Shown in pieces: positions 6,870 to 7,255 of a stretch of 7,255 nucleotides of DNA. Position numbers and translations under genes: made by a program. Position 1 is the stretch's first letter, and each line of letters opens with the position of its first letter. A model generated the notes under the pieces. The model ran no database searches, was not told the DNA's origin, and saw nothing but the letters and a program-made list of their open reading frames with translations. Origin of the DNA: G020350405 sp964513655 (GTDB taxonomy: Bacteria; Planctomycetota; Phycisphaerae; Sedimentisphaerales; Anaerobacaceae). The DNA lies in the NCBI GenBank assembly GCA_964513655.1, contig CAZENQ010000133.1, positions 1-7,255 on the forward strand. The letters run 5' to 3'.

Positions 6870-7024
6870 GACGTAAATAATCTCTTTTCGCCCCAAACAA
6901 AACCCCCAAAATACCCACGAACTAACCCCAATTTTGACTTTCCCCCTTGCCTTTTCCCTTCTTTTCTCTGCCTCGCGAGCGTGCTTTGGCTTAGCTGCCC
7001 TTCGACTCGCCTAACGCGGTAGAG
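6870..7024. other. C-run and pyrimidine-rich part of the divergent intergenic region
   Basis: No gene is seen here. On the plus strand five C runs of 3-5 bases start at 6891, 6903, 6914, 6926 and 6942. They are followed by a tract at 6938-6969 with only one purine (G6949). The palindrome CTCGCGAG lies at 6972-6979. The part nearest the S8 promoter is interspersed with short A tracts. It may be a binding or curvature region, but no known operator was recognised. Confidence 0.35.
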
Positions 7025-7052
7025 TTGTCGTTGAACAAAGTGGGGTTATAGT
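7025..7052 (+). promoter_or_regulatory. Possible second, upstream promoter of the HhH gene
   Basis: TTGTCG (7025-7030, 4 of 6), a 16-nt spacer and TATAGT (7047-7052, 5 of 6). It is in tandem with the stronger candidate just downstream. Such matches occur by chance in A+T-rich DNA, so this is tentative. Confidence 0.3.
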
Positions 7053-7058
7053 ATTTTC

Positions 7059-7087
7059 TTGACATTTTATTTCCGGTAGGCTAAATT
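7059..7087 (+). promoter_or_regulatory. Sigma70-type promoter of the HhH (Cdd1-like) gene
   Basis: A perfect TTGACA (7059-7064), a 17-nt spacer and TAAATT (7082-7087, 4 of 6 to the consensus). Predicted transcription start is near 7094, giving a leader of about 35 nt before the ATG at 7129. Confidence 0.65.
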
Positions 7088-7115
7088 GCTATGCAAAAAG
7101 TGGTGAATAATATCT

Positions 7116-7119
7116 GAGG
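7116..7119 (+). promoter_or_regulatory. Shine-Dalgarno site of the HhH gene
   Basis: GAGG lies 9 nt before the ATG at 7129 and supports that codon as the start. Confidence 0.6.
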
Positions 7120-7128
7120 CACCTTTCT

Positions 7129-7255
7129 ATGGAATCATCCAGCTTACAGCAATTACAACAAATTCCCGGCGTTGGTAAAACTATTGCCCGGGATATGCAC
7201 AATATCGGCATCCATTCTATTGACGATCTTAAGGGCCGGCAAGCTGAGCAGCTTT
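7129..7255 (+). CDS. Helix-hairpin-helix protein, Cdd1/'pathogenicity locus' type (3' truncated by window)
   Basis: Only the first 42 codons are present. They read MESSSLQQLQQIPGVGKTIA, continue RDMHNIGIHSIDDLKGRQAEQL, and run off the window. IPGVGKTIARDM is a classic helix-hairpin-helix motif, with the GVG hairpin that contacts the DNA backbone. The next segment, NIGIHSIDDLKGRQAEQL, matches the arrangement seen in the short (about 90-100 residue) Cdd1 family, once named 'pathogenicity locus' proteins, whose role is not established. Other HhH proteins, such as the ends of DNA ligases or nucleases, have a similar motif, but its position right at the N-terminus favours the small family. Being cytoplasmic and likely DNA-binding, it has no obvious link to the secreted protease transcribed away from it. 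The start is supported by GAGG at 7116-7119 and the promoter at 7059-7087. Confidence 0.75.
   Translation, partial: MESSSLQQLQQIPGVGKTIARDMHNIGIHSIDDLKGRQAEQL

Noticed and set aside
7091..7117. Eight-codon leader ORF (MQKVVNNI) before the HhH gene
   Set aside because: Its ATG falls at or before the predicted transcription start near 7094 and has no ribosome binding site, so it is unlikely to be translated.
6757..7128. tRNA, small RNA or CRISPR in the divergent intergenic region
   Set aside because: No cloverleaf, no repeat-spacer pattern and no terminator-like stem was seen. The regular C runs are not direct repeats of adequate length.

Overview
The window looks like a chromosomal segment from a planctomycete of the Phycisphaerae/Sedimentisphaerales type. 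This rests on protein style: a very long secreted modular protein combining BACON-like beta domains, a subtilase, a dockerin-like EF-hand pair, LamG folds and FN3-like modules carrying the phrase YYWRIDEVNE...SPWKGDVWSFTTW. That phrase is common in exported proteins of this group. No rRNA or other taxonomic marker is present, so the assignment is inference.

Layout. (1) Positions 1-431, plus strand: the 3' end of a glycoside hydrolase gene, most like family GH95 (alpha-L-fucosidase/galactosidase type). (2) Positions 428-732, minus strand: a broken coding remnant holding the back half of a PKD-like domain and one RCC1 blade. Its stop codon interleaves with the GH95 stop inside the palindrome TTAATTAA. 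(3) Positions 733-6756, minus strand: one 2007-residue secreted subtilisin-family (S8) protease with a complete catalytic tetrad and a long adhesive/lectin-like tail. The tail contains a recent tandem duplication of a LamG+FN3 unit of about 1 kb. (4) Positions 6757-7128: a divergent intergenic region with a plausible sigma70-type promoter on each strand and a C-run/pyrimidine-rich stretch between them. (5) From 7129, plus strand: the start of a small helix-hairpin-helix protein of the Cdd1 ('pathogenicity locus') type, cut by the window end.

The GH95 enzyme and the protease both fit a lifestyle of degrading extracellular polymers (fucose-containing glycans, proteins). Nothing in the sequence ties them into one operon: they are convergent and separated by the remnant. 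The Cdd1-like gene is divergent and probably unrelated. I do not see a new defence, mobile or regulatory system here. The most informative oddities are the deletion-like scar at 428-735, the duplicated LamG-FN3 unit, the dockerin left stranded mid-protein, and the placement of about 310 residues of beta domains and linker in front of the protease propeptide.
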